Shown: piece after piece, positions 5,635 through 6,831 of the stretch | Numbering within the stretch: the first letter of the stretch is position 1 | Layout of the letters: each line of letters opens with the position of its first letter | The notes under the pieces: model-generated | The model's input: only the letters and a program-made list of their open reading frames with translations | Database searches by the model: none | What the model was told of the DNA's origin: nothing | Assembly: GCA_031267955.1 (NCBI GenBank) | Contig: JAIRYB010000035.1 | Span: forward strand, 1-6,831 | Origin: Spirochaetaceae bacterium | Lineage (GTDB): Bacteria > Spirochaetota > Spirochaetia > Treponematales > Breznakiellaceae | Direction: 5' to 3' | DNA: 6,831 bases | Made by a program: the position numbers and the translations under genes

Positions 5635-6624
5635 CTAAATGATGTCATTCTGCCCGAAGTACACCGAGCGGGCGGTATCGCTTTCAATCCACTTCAGGAT
5701 ATTCTGGTTGAATTCCCTGGCCGAATTATAGCCCATTTTTTTAAGCCTTTCGTTCATGGCTGCCGCTTCGATGATAATGGGGATGTTCCGGCCGGGCTTT
5801 ACCGGAATGTCCAGCTGGGGGATACTTACCCCCAGAATTTCCATCACCTGGTCGTCGGTTCCCAGCCGGTCGTAGTTCTTTTTGGAATCCCATTCCTCAA
5901 GCACCACCACAAGCTGTATCTGCTTCCGGTCCCGGATCGCGCCGACGCCGAAAAGATGCGTTACATTGATGATCCCCAGCCCCCGGATCTCCATGTGGTG
6001 CCCGATGATCTTGTTCGCCCCGGCGCCCAGCAGTATATTCCCGGATACGTTGTGGATCTCCACCACATCGTCCGCCACAAGCCGGTGGCCCCGCTCGATA
6101 AGTTCCAGCGCCGCCTCGCTCTTCCCCACCCCGGAATCCCCCAGGATCAGGATGCCCAGGCCGAAAACTTCCACCAGGACCCCGTGGACGCTCTTTTTGG
6201 GCGCGAATATATCCTGAAGAATACGCATGAGCCGGGCGGAAAAGGCGGAAGTCCCCAGTTCGGTCTGGAGTACGGGGCACTGGACATCTTCCGCCAGGGC
6301 GGAAAATTCCTGATCCGGGCCCAGGTTGTGGGTAAAAATGCAGCAGGGGATGGGGTACTGGAACATCTTCCGGATATTGTCCATTTTCCCCTCTTTGGCC
6401 AGCATGGCAAGGCAGGCAACCTCGCCCCGGCCGAAAACCTGTACCCGCTGGGACCCGAACGATTCGTAAAAACCCATCAGGGCCAGCCCCGGGCGGTTCA
6501 AATCCGGTATGTTGATTACCTTGTTAAGCCCCTTCCGCCCGCCAATACAGCGCAAATTGAGGGAATTGTGTTCTTTAAGGTCAATATCAACAAGGTCCAG
6601 AACAGTAAACTGTTTTTCGGCCAT
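5635..6624 (-). CDS. hprK: HPr kinase/phosphorylase (HprK/P)
   Basis: The protein has 329 residues, close to the family norm of 310-330. The enzyme phosphorylates HPr on Ser46 with ATP or pyrophosphate and reverses this when phosphate is high, linking metabolic state to regulation. The N-terminal domain is about 1-135. The catalytic domain has His147 in SVHGVLVEV, Walker A GDSGVGKSE (162-170), ADDVVEI with D185 and D186 (184-190), the family signature EIRGLGIINVTHLFGVGAIR (212-231), and VKPGRN (276-281) in the C-terminal regulatory region. The frame is open to an ATG at 6825, but the extra 67 residues are unlike any HprK and run through promoter sequence, so 6624 is chosen. No Shine-Dalgarno sequence precedes this ATG. 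A promoter candidate six nucleotides upstream suggests a leaderless message. Its substrate gene ptsH follows 66 nt downstream. Confidence 0.96.
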   Translation of the reverse strand: MAEKQFTVLDLVDIDLKEHNSLNLRCIGGRKGLNKVINIPDLNRPGLALMGFYESFGSQRVQVFGRGEVACLAMLAKEGKMDNIRKMFQYPIPCCIFTHNLGPDQEFSALAEDVQCPVLQTELGTSAFSARLMRILQDIFAPKKSVHGVLVEVFGLGILILGDSGVGKSEAALELIERGHRLVADDVVEIHNVSGNILLGAGANKIIGHHMEIRGLGIINVTHLFGVGAIRDRKQIQLVVVLEEWDSKKNYDRLGTDDQVMEILGVSIPQLDIPVKPGRNIPIIIEAAAMNERLKKMGYNSAREFNQNILKWIESDTARSVYFGQNDII

Positions 6625-6630
6625 GCTTTT

Positions 6631-6660
6631 ATCATAATCCGAAGCGGGGCTGCCTTGCAA
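6631..6660 (-). promoter_or_regulatory. Candidate hprK operon promoter (leaderless)
   Basis: On the minus strand TTGCAA (6660-6655, 4 of 6) is followed by an 18-nt spacer and TATGAT (6636-6631, 5 of 6). Six nucleotides then separate the -10 box from the hprK ATG, so the expected start of transcription is at or next to the A of that ATG. The lack of a Shine-Dalgarno sequence fits. The spacer carries AGCCCCGC, also found in the divergent promoter. Confidence 0.45.
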
Positions 6661-6717
6661 TGCGCGGGGGAAGCCGGCGCCTGACGTCTTTTTTTTCGCT
6701 TGACAAAAGCCCCGCGC
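6644..6717. repeat. GC-rich repeated arms between the divergent promoters
   Basis: GCGGGGCT (6644-6651) is the exact reverse complement of AGCCCCGC (6708-6715). GCGCGGGG (6662-6669) is the exact reverse complement of CCCCGCGC (6710-6717). The outer arms therefore lie in the spacers of the two divergent promoters and the middle arm lies just upstream of the hprK -35 box. This would suit a shared operator, but the region is GC-rich and such matches arise more easily there. Confidence 0.35.
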
Positions 6718-6728
6718 CGTTGTAACAT
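6700..6728 (+). promoter_or_regulatory. Sigma-70-type promoter for the divergent right-hand gene
   Basis: A perfect TTGACA (6700-6705), a 17-nt spacer and TAACAT (6723-6728, 4 of 6, keeping the key first T, second A and last T) point rightward. Transcription should start near 6735, giving a leader of about 75 nt before the ATG at 6810. A run of eight T precedes the -35 box (6689-6696) and may add curvature. This is the best promoter match in the intergenic region. Confidence 0.6.
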
Positions 6729-6765
6729 TCTTCCAGTATTCGTATTTGAGCGCGTTTTTCCGGGG

Positions 6766-6779
6766 TTTTAGTACAAAAA
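6766..6779. repeat. Near-palindrome in the leader of the right-hand gene
   Basis: TTTTAGTACAAAAA is symmetric except for the A/A pair flanking the central GTAC. It lies about 30 nt after the expected transcription start and 30 nt before the ATG at 6810. It could be a roadblock-type operator. No binding protein can be assigned. Confidence 0.25.
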
Positions 6780-6809
6780 TTCCCGGCAAATAACGGAGGC
6801 GGACGGCGG

Positions 6810-6831
6810 ATGTTCCATAATTCATTGTATA
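6810..6831 (+). CDS. Start of a divergent gene, cut by the window edge
   Basis: An ATG at 6810 opens a frame reading MFHNSLY to the window's end without a stop. GGAGG (6795-6799) lies ten nucleotides upstream, and a good plus-strand promoter sits at 6700-6728. These signals support a real gene start. Seven residues are too few to suggest a product. It shares a control region with hprK, so joint regulation is possible. Confidence 0.5.

Noticed and set aside
5956..6684. Plus-strand frame opposite hprK
   Set aside because: It is antisense to the HprK catalytic core and has no ribosome site or family pattern.
6671..6696. GC stretch followed by eight T as a plus-strand terminator
   Set aside because: No stable stem immediately precedes the T run, and no plus-strand gene lies upstream to be terminated.
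6625..6825. N-terminal extension of hprK to the ATG at 6825
   Set aside because: The extra 67 residues are unlike HprK and would place coding sequence over two promoters and the start of the divergent gene.

Overview
The window looks chromosomal. It comes from a G+C-rich, Gram-negative-type bacterium, most likely a spirochaete of the termite-gut Treponema (Breznakiellaceae) kind. This is inferred from protein character: a HolA starting MAKGRSYLYLGPEIGEK, HPr kinase/HPr next to an NtrY/NtrC-type pair, and a classical LexA. It could not be checked by a search. No phage, insertion-sequence, CRISPR, tRNA or rRNA signature was seen.

Six genes run leftward on the minus strand with short gaps or overlaps and look like one operon. 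In transcription order they are hprK (6624-5635), ptsH/HPr (5568-5302), an NtrY-like membrane histidine kinase (5233-3365), an NtrC-family sigma-54 response regulator (3375-1945), lexA (1948-1346) and holA, DNA polymerase III delta (1343-333). Kinase and regulator overlap. Regulator and lexA share an ATGA stop/start. Two nucleotides separate lexA from holA. The gaps on either side of ptsH (66 and 68 nt) hold compact GC hairpins.

Right end (6625-6831): a divergent control region. A sigma-70-type promoter on the plus strand (TTGACA, 17 nt, TAACAT) drives a gene of which only the first seven codons are in the window. A minus-strand promoter candidate lies so close to the hprK ATG that its transcript would be leaderless. 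Both spacers contain AGCCCCGC at almost the same distance from the -35 box.

Left end (1-332) holds no convincing gene. Just past the holA stop is a block of about 130 bp with very high G+C and several hairpins, which resembles a dispersed intergenic repeat. After it come an A-rich stretch and then a minus-strand promoter (TTGACA, 17 nt, TAAATT) for a gene outside the window. A long inverted repeat has one arm inside that promoter's spacer.

How the genes may work together: HprK/P phosphorylates HPr on Ser46 according to the metabolic state. The membrane kinase passes phosphate to a sigma-54 activator. LexA represses SOS genes until DNA damage, and HolA loads the replication clamp. The operon thus joins carbon/energy sensing, an envelope-sensing two-component system and the damage response. 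Whether this link is functional or only positional cannot be decided from the sequence. No wholly new system was recognised; the unusual points are the gene arrangement, the control sites and the GC-rich element.
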